Part shown: positions 1-10,822 of the stretch, piece by piece
Layout of the letters: each line of letters opens with the position of its first letter
How positions within the stretch are numbered: position 1 is the stretch's first letter
Program-made: the position numbers and the translations under genes
Notes under the pieces: generated by a model
What the model saw: the letters and a program-made list of their open reading frames with translations, nothing else
Told to the model about the DNA's origin: nothing
Database searches by the model: none
Assembly: GCA_025200525.1 (NCBI GenBank)
Contig: CM045760.1
Location: forward strand, 48,875,932-48,939,931
Direction: 5' to 3'
Source: Camellia lanceoleosa
Lineage: Eukaryota > Streptophyta > Magnoliopsida > Ericales > Theaceae
Length of the DNA stretch: 64,000 nt

Positions 1-1127
1 ACATTAAATTAAAGTTTCCATATAAATTTGAACATCCACCAACAAAACCCAACATTGGAAACAAACCTCAACAACATCCCCTTTCTTTTTTTTTTCTTTT
101 TTTCTCCCTTAATACAGTTGTGATCATAAAAGTTTCTTTAAGATATTAGTATTTTATATCTCTTAACTCCAATTGTTTATTTGTTTTTCTTCTCTAGGAA
201 AGATTGCAATGTACATAGAGGTTTACAAGTAATCCTTCAAGGTCCATCATTTTTTTACTTGAAATATATTTGGAGCCATAAAACTTCCATGCAATTTTTT
301 TTCATCTTTATTCTATTGTATATTTAATGATAGATCTTTTTCAGTAATCTGTTCAAATTCATATAATTTTACATAAGATCTATATAGTTTTACATAAAAT
401 CTACGTAAGTCTATAAATTTTTTCGTGCAATTGCTCTATATTTATAGATCTTTGCATGTAATTTGTGACAATATTTGAATTTTTATTAAATAATTCATGC
501 ATGTTACAATTATTAACCACTTCATCGTAACTCACTATAATAAATATATATAACGCATGTTTCTCAAATCTATCATTTGTCCTATAATATTTGATATAAA
601 TTACTATTTTACATTTTTAATCTCTATTGGTCTAATTATTAGTTCTATATGATATTTTAAAATTTTATTTTAATGATTGATAGCAATTATTTAATTGATA
701 TATAATTTTCTTTTTCTATTCTTTTTTTTTTCTTTGTATTATTTTTATTCTAACTTTTGTCTATTATATTGTTTATGTGAGAACTTTATTAAAAAATTAT
801 GTGGTATAAAAATTATCAATATTTAGTTTGAATTATTATTCATATTATTTAGCTTAAGTATGAGATATTATGGCTCTTCTTTTTTTTTTTTTAAATGATT
901 AGTTTTATATTAAGATATTTTTCTTCTTAATCTTTCTTCTTTTTAATTTTTTTTTCTTATAGGAAAAAATTGATTAACTATTAGTATTAATTTTGTTCCT
1001 ATTGAATCATCATTTAATCATGTTTAGTAAATTTAAAATTTTAAAAATTAAAAATAAAGATTTATTACATGGGGCAAAATCCAATTGAGTTAAATATTTT
1101 GATGGTAACTTAATCATAACTATTTAT

Positions 1128-1163
<36 letters not shown>

Positions 1164-1974
1164 CACTGAACATTTAAAATACTTATCTTATTCTACTACA
1201 AAAAGTTAAAAACATCTAACTTTTTTTTTAGATGGTGAAAACACCTAATTGAATATTAGCTAAATTAATTAGTATATGTGGTCATGATCAATTATGTCAG
1301 ATATTTGACTATATCTCAATCATAACTATTTGATTATAAAAAATAATAATAAATACAAAAAATTAAAATTTTCATAACCATTAGGGTAGTTATCCGTCGC
1401 CTAAAAAAATGTAGCATGCTCTAAACAAATTTAAAATAATTATTCTTAAATTTTTATAATTTTAATATTTCTCTCTTCTACTTAGCAATCCTCTTTTATT
1501 GCCTTTCATGTTTTCTTTTTTGTTTCATTTTTTAATTGTTAAACTATTTTTTCAATGGAAATTAATTTCATAGCCTATAGATAAGATTAAAATTTCAAAG
1601 TTGAATTTTTATTTAATTTATTCTATTTTCTCATATTTATCTTATTTTATCTTTAAATTTGAACTTAAATTTTTATTTTCTTCAGAACTCCCTATCTCTT
1701 GGAGTTTATCTTCTATTTGAACTTGATTGTTGTAGATTCTCATATATTTCAACTTAATCTTTTCAAAGTTTATTTTCAAGTTGAATTTTATTTATCTTTA
1801 AAAATCATCAATTAATTATCTATATAAATTTTAAATATGATATAATTCCAAGTATATCTTTTGTCTAAGTTTAATCTTTTATTTTAATTCATTATACTCT
1901 GTGAGATCATTTATATAATATCTCTTATTGATTGAAAAAAAAAAAGAAAAAAAAAATAGCATTATTTTATTTAA

Positions 1975-2240
1975 TGTTAGTCATTTTGATTAATTATAAT
2001 TTTAGTATCCTTTTGTTACTCCACTTTTGGTTGTCTTAACTAACTCTTTTTATCTATTTGTTATGTGATGATTTACATAATTTATGATAGTTTTCTAAAA
2101 TTTTCCATGTTAGTCATTTTGAATAATTATAATTTTAGTATGCTTTTGTTACTCCACTTTTGGTGTCTTAACTAACTCTTATTATCTATTTTTTATGTGA
2201 TGATTTACATAATTTATGATAGTTTTCTAAAAAATTTCAT
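1975..2240. repeat. Tandem duplication, unit about 131 bp, two copies
   Basis: The stretch starting with 'atgttagtcattttga' near 1975 recurs near 2107 and runs through 'gatagttttctaaaa' in both copies. Differences are a handful of substitutions and 1-2-base indels. It lies just inside the Helitron-like 3' end. Non-coding. Confidence 0.75.
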
Positions 2241-2379
2241 GTTGTGAAGTATTAAAATTTTTGAATGATGTATAGTAAGGTTTATATACACAAATTAAAT
2301 AAAAATATTTTATTGATATTAGAAAATACAACTAAATAGCATAATTTTTTTTTATTTTATTATGTTCACTTTGTAAAAT

Positions 2380-2406
2380 CCCGTGCATCGCACGGGTGAC
2401 TACTAG
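2380..2406 (+). other. Helitron 3' terminus: hairpin plus CTAG
   Basis: CCCGTGC (2380-2386) and GCACGGG (2390-2396) form a perfect 7-bp stem with an ATC loop. Ten bases after the stem the sequence reads CTAG (2403-2406), followed by T. Helitrons end in CTRR with a short GC-rich hairpin about 10 bases upstream and insert between A and T; all of that is met here. Confidence 0.6.
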
Positions 2407-4460
2407 TATATATATATATATATATATAAACATATAAACAAATGTAGTGTTTTCTCAAAAATGCTCCAAAAGTCTAATTCTAAATTTTCATAATTTTGAA
2501 AAAATTAAAAAAAAAAAAAATACGTGGCACTTCCCTTCCCACTATTTAGACCTTCTCACACCCTCTCCCTATATAAAATAAAATTATAAAATATTCATTC
2601 ATATCCCTCACCCACAACTCCCCCCATTATAAATTAAAATAATAAAATATTCATCCATATCTATCATTCACAATTCCTACAACTCCCACACATCCGTTTC
2701 TGCTTTTAGTTTATTCCATATTCTAGTCAAATTCAATCATTCTCTCTCATCTATTAATCTTTTCTTGGAATAACTCATCTTTTCCATTATTACATTCTAA
2801 AAATTTGATAATATGCACAAATCATTATCTTCTCCATTATTATATTTTCCAAGTTTGATGATTTGCAAAAATCATTACAATGGCATTATAATATTATTTC
2901 TTACTTTATATCTTTGTGTGTACATATTTCTTTTTTCCAATATTTTTCAATTCATCTACGCATCTTTCAATCTTCTCCATTTTTATGCTCTTAATATTAT
3001 TTCTTACTTTATATACATTTGTCTATGTTTATTACTTTTGTGTATACATTTCTTTTTTCCAATATTTTTTAGTTCATCTATATATCTTTTCATTTTCTCC
3101 ATTATTACATTTTGTATAGTTTGGACTTGCTTGCTTTTTAATTTATGGTTTGCGTTTGTTTTTCGATTTAATCAGACTTGATTTGTTTTTTCTCATATAA
3201 CACCATTGACATCTTCTTTAACTTTTATAAATCCTATATTTTTCATATCAAAAGTAGTTCACCTATTATTCAAGAAAATCATATGTGTATCACATAACTT
3301 AAATAACTTAAAATAAATCTCTCTCAATCAAATAAATTAATAAATAAAAAAACATAAACCCACAAACAATGGCAACTCTGGAAATTTTCATGAGCGGTGT
3401 CATTTAAATTTGTTAATTAACTTTTTTTTTTGGTTATTGATTTTTTATTTAAAATGAATGATTATATTATCATATAAAAAAAATAAAAAAACTAAGATAT
3501 GAAAAAGAGAAGTGATGCTAGATATATATTTTTCTATTTATAACTTCATAATACAAAAGTTGCTTAAATTTATAGGTTAAAAAATAAAAAGGTGATCCCT
3601 TGAATTATTTTTATTAAGTATCTTTATAATACAAAATTTGTTGAAAATTATAGGTAGTAGACACAAAATAGAGTTAAAATAGGTATAACAAGATATCATT
3701 AATGTTTATTTTCTAACTACACAAAATTTATTTTTAAAAAATTATAAGTGACATTCCATTCTTATATAATTTCTAACTTATGACCTTAGTTCTTCTCTTT
3801 ATTAAGGTTTTTTTTTTTTTTTTCAAATTTTATAATTTAAAAAAATTATAAGTGCCATATTACTTTTATTCAATTTTTAAGCTACTATCCAGGAGATTTC
3901 TATTATTAGAGTTATATTAGAGATTTGATTTCCCTTTTCAAGTTTATCTTATCTTATTTTTAAATTTTTAAATTTGAACTTGATTTTTTTTTTTTTTTTT
4001 TTTTTTTTTGTCAATCTTGATGTTTATTGAATTTCTCTCTACCTCATTTTCGTAGGATTTATCTAATTTTCTCTTTTTATATTCTTATAGTTTATCTTCA
4101 AATTTAAACTTGATTTATTTTATTTTATTTTATATTTACAGAATTCTACAATTTCTTTTCCTTTTCAGTCAAGTTTATCATTTTTTTAAAGATATATCTA
4201 ATTTCCTCCTTCTATATTCTTACAATTTATCTTGATTTTATATTTACAGAATTTCACTCTTTAGTTTAGTTTATCCAATTGAGTGTGTTTCAAAAAAATA
4301 GAATCGGTCCTGGATACATATATACGCATAGTTTCACTCAAATCTATTCTTTAAATATTCATCAAAATTAATATCATTATATTTAATAGTTAATTTTTAA
4401 TATATTAATATATTCACCACCTTTTATTATTTTTCCATGCATAGCATGAGTTACTACTGA
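2407..4460 (+). mobile_element. Second, decayed Helitron-like remnant
   Basis: The right end mirrors the terminus at 2380-2406: CATGC-ATA-GCATG (4436-4448), then CTGA (4457-4460) followed by T, which fits CTRR. The phrases around both hairpins are alignable (...TGCATNGCANG...TACTACT...). The interior is AT-rich with poly-T runs and duplicated phrases (around 4020-4260) resembling those at 1600-1810 in the first copy. There is no coding sequence. The left boundary is not recognisable and may lie inside the first element's flank. Confidence 0.35.
2755..3115. repeat. Imperfect tandem duplications in AT-rich DNA
   Basis: 'aatattatttcttactttat' near 2889 recurs near 2994, and both are followed by a related T-rich segment ending in 'ttctccat'. 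A shorter pair ('ccattattacattctaaaaatttgat' against a near copy about 50 bases on) lies at 2775-2870. A long open frame here translates to low-complexity Phe/Leu/Ile/Tyr and is not taken as a gene. Confidence 0.6.
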
Positions 4461-4592
4461 TATGTAAATATGCAAATGTCATCAATAAAACTTATTTTTT
4501 CGGTGATCAAAGAAAAGGGTACCAAAGCATTATATTTTATAGTTATGTATCAAAGGTTCTACTTATTACAACAAAAGGCCCCCTCACTTAAG

Positions 4593-4749
4593 GTTTTATA
4601 AATCATATAAGTGTCCAATTTTCAAGTTTAAAAGAATGAATTTGAATTCTCTTTAATTTTCTTGCTATTTCTCTTTTTTTTCTCAAACTTTCTCTTTTAA
4701 CTTTCAAACAGAAAGTTTATCTCTAACTTTTTTCGTCTTGCTTCATCCT
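4593..4749. repeat. Left piece of a dispersed or tandem repeat split by the Harbinger
   Basis: The block beginning 'tcacttaaggttttataaat' aligns with the block beginning near 58346, through 'atgaatttgaattc' and 'ttctcttttaac'. Homology stops at about 4750, where the Harbinger-like terminus starts. The continuation of this repeat unit is found after the Harbinger, near 58205. Confidence 0.6.
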
Positions 4750-6035
4750 TGGCGTTGTTTGGGAAAACAAAATCCAAGCTATTGTAGCCTCACATATGAA
4801 AATAGCCAAAAAGCCTGAACAGTGAGGCTGTTTGTACAGTTGGGTTCCATTATGAGGTACAATTACCGTTTTACCCTTTGACTATTTGAAATAGGGAATA
4901 CGGATTGCACTTATCTCACAGCTCATTTCACGTCTCTGCCAAATCTCTCTCATCTCTTGCGTCTCTCACCAACAGACTGAAGACATACAAGTTCGCCTCA
5001 CCGATCTCTCTCTGGCGGACCTATCTCCGGCGGAGCTCTGCTTTCCATATAACGCGACCAGCGAAGAACTGCAGCAAGTAAATGAACTGAACTAATTATA
5101 CATCTATTTGTAGCCTTTGCCGACTCGGTTATGTTGATTTTTCATTCCGATCTGCAAGATCTTGCTGTGTTTTGTCCCATATTGATGGTATTCGGTGGAT
5201 ATTTTCGCCGATCTGGTCATAATTTGTCTTTCCCCAAATTGTTTGCGCTGGCAACAAGGTCTTTTTTTTTATTTTATTTCAATGGCTTATAAAAACCCAG
5301 AATATTGTGTTTCCTACTGATTGTATTTATTGATATATGCAACCATGCCTTTTTTTCCCCCCTTGATTTCCATAATTGGTTCGTCATAATTCGAATGTAC
5401 AAATGATTAGGTTTGGAGTTAGGAATAATTTTTTTTTTTTTTTTTGGAAATGATTACATTCCAAAATCTGATCTTCGTATCCCCAAAGTTTTCATCCAGC
5501 TAAGATACCGCACTCTTTGTGACCATAACCACTTTTTTGCCTCTTTTTTCAATTTTCCTGAAAATATGTTGTCCATATAAGCCCAATTTTTTTGTTTTTT
5601 TTATAAAAAAAAAAAGAAATATTTTTTGTTGGTTAACCTATCTGTACCTGTTGCTAAAAATATGTAGTTTCCACAAAATTATTTGTACCAGTTGCTAAAA
5701 TTAGCTGTACTAGTTGCTTGAAATTTGATTTTTATGTTGTGTTTTTTCCATTTTTTTGTGTCAAAATGTGTTTGTGCATCATGTTACTAGTTTTCAATTT
5801 TTTGAAAATATGTTCTACTTAATATGTTCTTCACACTTGGAGCTTAATCTATTTTTCATATTTAATTCTATTATTTGTACACTCTGTGGAATGATAATAG
5901 GTGAGTTGAGACGGTAAGAAAATATTACTTGTTTGTGGTTAATTATGAAAAAGAATATAAATAAACTAAACTAAAGTAAATAAAAACAAATAATAGATCT
6001 TCATGCAAAAGAATTTGATTTGGCACATTGAGTTT
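4750..6035. other. Left non-coding part of the Harbinger
   Basis: This holds the terminus, then a moderately GC-rich stretch (4900-5085) that looks like a 5' leader with a possible splice donor (GCAAGTAAAT near 5072), then AT-rich sequence up to the insertion point of element A. No coding region is supported here. Confidence 0.4.
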
Positions 6036-6597
6036 TGATAATACAACGTGTTCGAGATGAAACGAGTCAGACTGATCCACGCTTCCCAAACTAGTGCCCG
6101 AGGTACCAAGCCCACAGAGATACGTGCGCAAGAGTTCAACGGGAAACAGGGAGTTCCCCAACGAACCCTCCAACGAGCAAGTTAGAAAGAGAGATGGAAT
6201 GTAAAGATAGATTAGTGATAGAAAGCTTAACCTTTTCCTTGTCTTCGATGCCTGCTTATATCCTCTGCTAATCATTTCGTTGTCCTTTCCGACCTGTCAC
6301 CTTGGCTGAAAGTCTATAAACTCTAGCTTACCTTGTTCATGGTGAAGCCGTTCTGTCCTGACGGGGAGGGGTTATCGCAATAAATGCTGTAAGGAACTCC
6401 ATTAATGGCTGATATGCAGTGCAATAACTTTACAGAATCTTTGTCTGCTTATGTGGCTTATCCTTGTCTTGCCACGTGTTTAGATGTCATTGGTTCTTAA
6501 TGCCACGTTGAGCTCCAACAACGTTGGGCTTTAGTATTTGAATTATGTATTGGGCCCTAAGTGGTGGGCTATATTCTTTATGGGCTTATCCATGTCA
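6036..6597 (-). repeat. Element A 3' LTR (562 bp)
   Basis: Its plus-strand start TGATAATACA matches the start of the copy at 16402. Its right part (from 'tttgtctgcttat' near 6441 to 'cccatgtca'-type end at 6597) matches 51701-51858, the piece of the other LTR displaced by element B. This intact copy proves that the two displaced pieces were once contiguous. Confidence 0.9.
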
Positions 6598-6613
6598 GTA
6601 GTTTCCCATTCCC
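6598..6613 (-). other. Element A polypurine tract
   Basis: On the minus strand the bases just before the 3' LTR read GGGAATGGGAAACTAC, a purine-rich run in the right place to prime plus-strand DNA synthesis. Confidence 0.6.
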
Positions 6614-6711
6614 AAGTGAAGCTTTAGTCCAACGAAGGGAATAATGAAGAAAACGAGGATTGTGAGAAACCAGCGAGGCGAAGATTGACCGAGAGGTGGG
6701 CCGACGGCAAA

Positions 6712-6905
6712 GGGTGACCGAGCGAGGGAACCGACCGTGAGGAGGGCTGACCGCGAAGGGTGACCGAGTGGAGAGACCGACCATGAGGAGGGCCAGCCAC
6801 GAAAGGTGACCGAGTAGAGGGACCGACCGTGAGGAGGCCCGACGATGAAGGGTGACCGAGTGGAGGGGCCGACCGTGAGGAGGGCAGACCGCGAAGGGTG
6901 ACAGA
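6712..6905. repeat. 46-bp GC-rich tandem repeat, about 4.2 copies
   Basis: Units begin 'gggtgaccgag' (or 'aggtgaccgag') at 6712, 6758, 6804, 6850 and 6896, a strict 46-base period. The period is not a multiple of three, so all three minus-strand frames stay open and give repetitive Arg/Ser/Pro-rich peptides; these are not called as genes. It lies between the antisense ORF and the 3' LTR of element A. Confidence 0.85.
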
Positions 6906-7454
6906 GTGAAGGGAGAAGTGGCGGTGCGCGGGGCTCGAGGATTGATAGGGCACGTGGTGATTTGAAGTGGAAAAGACAGGATAGGAGAAGGGGGCAGTGG
7001 ATCATGGTCGTATACGTGACGGAATCCCGTAATGGAGGAGGTTAGGCGTTGGGCAAGAAACAAAGGGGTAGGTTAACACAGGGCGTTGAAAAGGCGGTTT
7101 TGGCAAATTTTTGAAAATTTTCAAACTAGCAACATTTAATCGTGACCCTTGGAATACAGGCAAGCCTTGGGCTTTTGGTGTTATCCGCTTTACCTATCTT
7201 TTTTCAAAAAACCAAAACGTTCCAAAAGTAAACTCTTTTGTTTCCAGTGATACACCTCTGCAACATTTTGTGAACTACCTTGCACTAACGTTTGAAGCCA
7301 TACGCAGGCATACCAGAGAGATGGCTCGAGAGGATGTGCCTACCATGAGACTAGATGTGTTGGGGGACGACGACGCGGTGGACCTGGCAGAGCAATACAA
7401 GACAGAGAAGCGAGCAGGGAGTGGGGGAAGCCGGCAGGGCGACCCCGTGCATCG

Positions 7455-9729
7455 ATGTTGATAGCGGCTGCGAAGCCGATCAGTCAGGTAGAGCCAGATC
7501 ACTAGCACACGAAGGCCAACAAATCGACCTTTACCGCGGAGGAGTTGAAGGACATGCGCGAGAAGTATCAGATTCTCGCAGAAATAGAGTTAAAACTGCC
7601 AACATCAAAGGAGAGGCCATCCGATGCTCGACCGGGAGAGTTTTCCCTCTACGAAGAAGCGTTAAAGGGGGGGTTGAGGTTGTCGCTTCCTCGGATAGTA
7701 GTGGATGTATTGAATCGGCTGGAGATGTCTCCGAGCCAACTGATGCCCAATGCGTGGAAGATTGTATTGGCCTGTGCAAGCACACGTGGCCATGAGCGAA
7801 CGAGGGGGCTGCAATGACGGTGGACGAGTTTTTTGCATGTTACAAGGCTTCGGACTAGCAAGAGACTTGGGTCACTTTATAAGCGGCAGTAGAGAAGGGT
7901 CTGGTGGCGGGGTTGCCGTCGTCAGTGAAGGGGTGGAGGCCGCGGTAGTTCTATGTGTTAGCCAACGGGGGAGTGGGAGTGCGCACAGTATGGAGGGTGC
8001 CAACCAAGTCAGTGGAGCCAAGGTTGGAGGCGGAGGCAGAGGAAAAGGTGAAAAAGGTGAAGGTATGGAGGGAGAAGGAGGGTGCCAAGTGGAACGACCT
8101 GATTCAACACTCAGCCTTATTTGTCTCGGGGCTGGGACCGCAGCCGACTAGTGGGGACCTCGCGCCAGCAGAATTGGAGGCGAGGAAGAGGGTACAGGAG
8201 GCAGAGGATAAAACGATTTTTGCCAAGGCTGATAAGTACAAAGAGTCACAGTTAGGTCGTCCGCTGAAACCGGTCGCTAGGGAAAGAATCCGACCGCGCC
8301 CCAAGTCGCTGGGAAAAAAGGACTTGGGCAGTTTTGAGCCACGACCGCCCCCAATGGATCCATTGAAGGAAAGAGGCAACAAGGAGGTGGATGCTATGTT
8401 GAAGAGGAGGAAGAAGAAGAGGGTGGACAAGGGTGAGGAGGGGCCAACGTTGAAAAAGATGAAGGAGGGGATGGCAGAGGAGACCCCCGAAGTGGAGTTA
8501 GAGAGGACATCAAAGGGGATGAAGAGTGCCCTGGGCCCCGAAACACAAGTAGAAGGTGGGGTGACTGGCCCTGAGCAGGAGGCAAAGCAGCAGCCCAAGG
8601 GAGGTCTTGAGCCCCAAGGAGGAGGAGAGAGGGCCAGGTTGAAGACCGCCATTTGCCACACTCCAGCAGTGTCCGAGCGAATGGAGAAAGAAGGAAGCGA
8701 AGCCAGGATTGCTACCGATAGACTTTTAGAGGTAGTAGAGAACGCGGTCATGCGTTCGATAGCAATTTTCACAGAGGCCGAACTACTAAAGGGGCTGTGC
8801 TCTGCCCAAATGGAGGTGACGGCCTTAGCATAAGCCTTACTGAACAAAGCGGCGCGCGCAAAAGGCGAAATTAAGCCACTGGAGGCAAAGCAGGAGGAGG
8901 TGAAGGCCCAGCTTGAAAGTTTAAGGAGGGAGACCGCGGGCTGGAGGAAAACCCCACGGAGTGTGTGTGTTAGGGGGCTGGAGTATGCCCAGAACGCCAA
9001 GAAGATAGAGGTGTTGGCGATGGTACAGGGCTATTCAACAGACCGTCCTAACGCTGAGCTGCTCACAACCAAGTTAGAGCTGGAGGCGGAACGCCGCAAG
9101 GTGGTGTTGCTCGAGTTCCAGTTGGGTGGCGAGCAGAAGAAGCTAGAAGAGGCCCAGAAAGCTTGCACCGTCGCCAACAAAAGGTGGGACGAAGCCATGG
9201 TCTGCAATGAAGATCTACGCGCTCAGTCAATCAAAGAAAAAGAAGAAGCAGATCAGAAGATCGCTGAGTTGGAGAGGGTGCTGGCAAATGAGTGGGCAGA
9301 GAAGGCAGGGTTGGAGAAAGCCTTGGAAGAGGAGAGGGCCAAGTTAGTATCTGAGAGGGCGGCGTACCCCGACCTATGTGTTGCAGCGGTAGAGCAGTTC
9401 AAGGAGCCCGCTGACTTCCAGATGGCTATTGATGCCGCGATCGCCAGCAGCTTGGCGAGAGAGGGGGATAGGGGGCTGGCCCGTCTGGAGCGACCGCTGG
9501 AAGTAGGAATGAAGAGGAAGTGATCCAGAGCTTCCAGCAGTCGGGCTTCTACAAGCATGAGATGGCTGAGTTCTAGGACAGCGGCTGGAAGACTTTTAAG
9601 CGTAAAGCAGAAGAGTTGTTCCCAGACTTGGACTTCAACAATGTGAGAATAGATGAAGATGATGTGGCACAGACCCCCCTAGACGAGGGGGTTGACGAAG
9701 AAGACCTTGCCTCGAGCAAGGATGAATGA
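7455..9729 (+). pseudogene. Antisense accessory ORF of element A ('putative gypsy type transposon' family with coiled coil)
   Basis: Runs opposite to gag-pol, between integrase and the 3' LTR. The N-terminal part (around 7545-7790) contains 'GLRLSLPRIVVDVL' and 'SPSQLMPNAW', the hallmark of the plant 'putative gypsy type transposon' domain (PF04195-like); 'TVDEFFACY' and 'LPSSVKGWRPR' follow in another frame near 7810-7950. The middle (7955-8833) is Lys/Glu/Pro-rich and basic. The segment 8900-9523 is a long Glu/Lys/Ala-rich coiled coil, and the tail to the TGA at 9727-9729 is acidic (DEDD...DEGVDEED). It is broken by at least two frameshifts (near 7800 and 9510) and several in-frame stops (near 7500, 7858, 8831). 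An AATAAA-like signal follows at about 9738. The role of such ORFs in Tat elements is unknown; nuclear or nucleic-acid-binding function is only a guess. The start at 7455 is the first ATG in frame with the conserved domain. Confidence 0.65.
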
Positions 9730-10279
9730 TTGCTGTAAATAAAATTTTTGTTGTTGTTTTTTGTTTTTTTGTTGTTTTTGTTGTTTTTTTTTTTGGGGGG
9801 GCATATAGTTTCTGTAGTGAATTTATGTATAAGTTTGTAAATAAAATTATGAATTGTGTTTTTTCATACTATTGTCTTTATTTCTTGTAGATCTGAAAAG
9901 GATGAGAATGGTCATTCAAATAAAGCTTGTGTATAAATCGTAGTAAAAGTAGAGAAGTAGGGAGCCAGTCTAACTTGTGAGAAAACCACGACGCAAAGAA
10001 TGTTAACAACAAAAATGTTGAAATGTAAAGGTCTTAAAGTGTGAAGTTTTAAATCATGTTGTAAGAGTGTTGAGAAATAAAAGATTGGGTTGGGCGACGA
10101 GGCCTTGGATTGTAACGGAATTAAAAATGAAAGTTAAAAATGTAAAGGATGTTAAGAGATGTAAAAGCATGGACCTGGAATTTGACTAAGTATGGCAACT
10201 ATGCCACAATCATGAAGTTGCAAGGATGGCCTTGGTCGAGCTCTTCATTCGTGTTCAATTTGGCTTGAGCCATAATTAA
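9730..10279. other. Non-coding spacer of element A
   Basis: A T/G-rich stretch (poly-T near 9745-9800, with a G run at 9797) gives way to A/G-rich sequence with repeated 'taaaag/tgtaaa' words. No open frame or conserved motif is seen. Confidence 0.5.
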
Positions 10280-10650
10280 CTCAGTCTGGCTGAGGCTTCA
10301 AGCAACTCAGTCTGGCTGAGCCCTTCATGCTCAATTTGGCTGAGGCTTTAAGTAGCTTAGCCTGACTGAGCCCTTCGTGCTCAGTCTGGCTAAGGCTTTA
10401 AGTAACTCAGTCTGGCTGACCTTTTCGTGCTTAGTCTGGCTGAGGCTTTAAGTAGCTTAGTCTGGCTGAGCCCTTCGTGCTCAGTCTGGCTGAGACTTTA
10501 AGTAACTCAGTTTGATTGAGCCCTTCGTGCTCAGTCTAGCTAAGGCTTTAAGTAACTCTGTCTAGCAGAGCCCTTCGTGCTCAGTCTGGCTGAGGCTTTA
10601 AGTAGCTCAGTCTAGCTGAGCCCTTTGTGCTCAGTCTGGCTAAGGCTGCA
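10280..10650. repeat. 50-bp tandem array of small hairpins, about 7.4 copies
   Basis: The unit runs 'ctcagtctggctgagg...aagtaactcag...gagcccttcgtg' with a 50-base period. Each unit contains two copies of CTCAGTCTGGCTGAG, whose arms CTCAG/CTGAG are self-complementary around a TCTGG loop. It lies between the end of integrase and the antisense ORF of element A. It is non-coding, with no spacer diversity, so it is not a CRISPR array. Confidence 0.85.
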
Positions 10651-10822
10651 AACAGGGTCTTATTGAAATACCACGCAAATAACTATGATATAAGGTTGTT
10701 GTCATTTAAAGCGTAGCCCATTGATCACAAATTTACACCATGTGAGAAAAGGACAAAAATATCCAAGTGTGTAGATTGTCAAAAAGAACATACAGCAATT
10801 GATCAATACAAAAAATAGGGCA

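Larger units (their letters stand above)
1..2406 (+). mobile_element. Helitron-like element, 3' part (5' end outside the window or not recognised)
   Basis: AT-rich non-coding DNA that ends in a canonical Helitron 3' terminus (hairpin plus CTAG followed by T, see 2380-2406). No Rep/helicase coding sequence is visible, so this would be a non-autonomous copy. The body holds long T and A runs, an (A)n run near 1135-1163, and a 131-bp tandem duplication. The left limit is arbitrary: I found no convincing TC start. Confidence applies to the element assignment, not to the left boundary. Confidence 0.4.

Noticed and set aside
2559..2600. Possible Helitron 5' end (TCTCCCTATATAAAA)
   Set aside because: The base before TC is C, not A, and no similar start was found for the first copy.
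2813..3181. 122-codon frame rich in Phe, Leu, Ile and Tyr
   Set aside because: It lies in T-rich tandemly duplicated DNA; the hydrophobic translation is what poly-T gives. No domain, no codon structure.
6578..7063. Overlapping minus-strand frames of 109-161 codons
   Set aside because: They arise from the 46-bp repeat, which keeps three frames open; the peptide is Arg/Ser/Pro repeat with no family.
8104..9000. 298-codon minus-strand frame
   Set aside because: Shadow of the Glu/Lys-rich antisense ORF on the plus strand, whose N-terminal motifs and coiled coil are the recognisable signal.
10280..10650. Regular repeats that might be taken for a CRISPR array
   Set aside because: Head-to-tail 50-bp units without unique spacers, in a plant retrotransposon.
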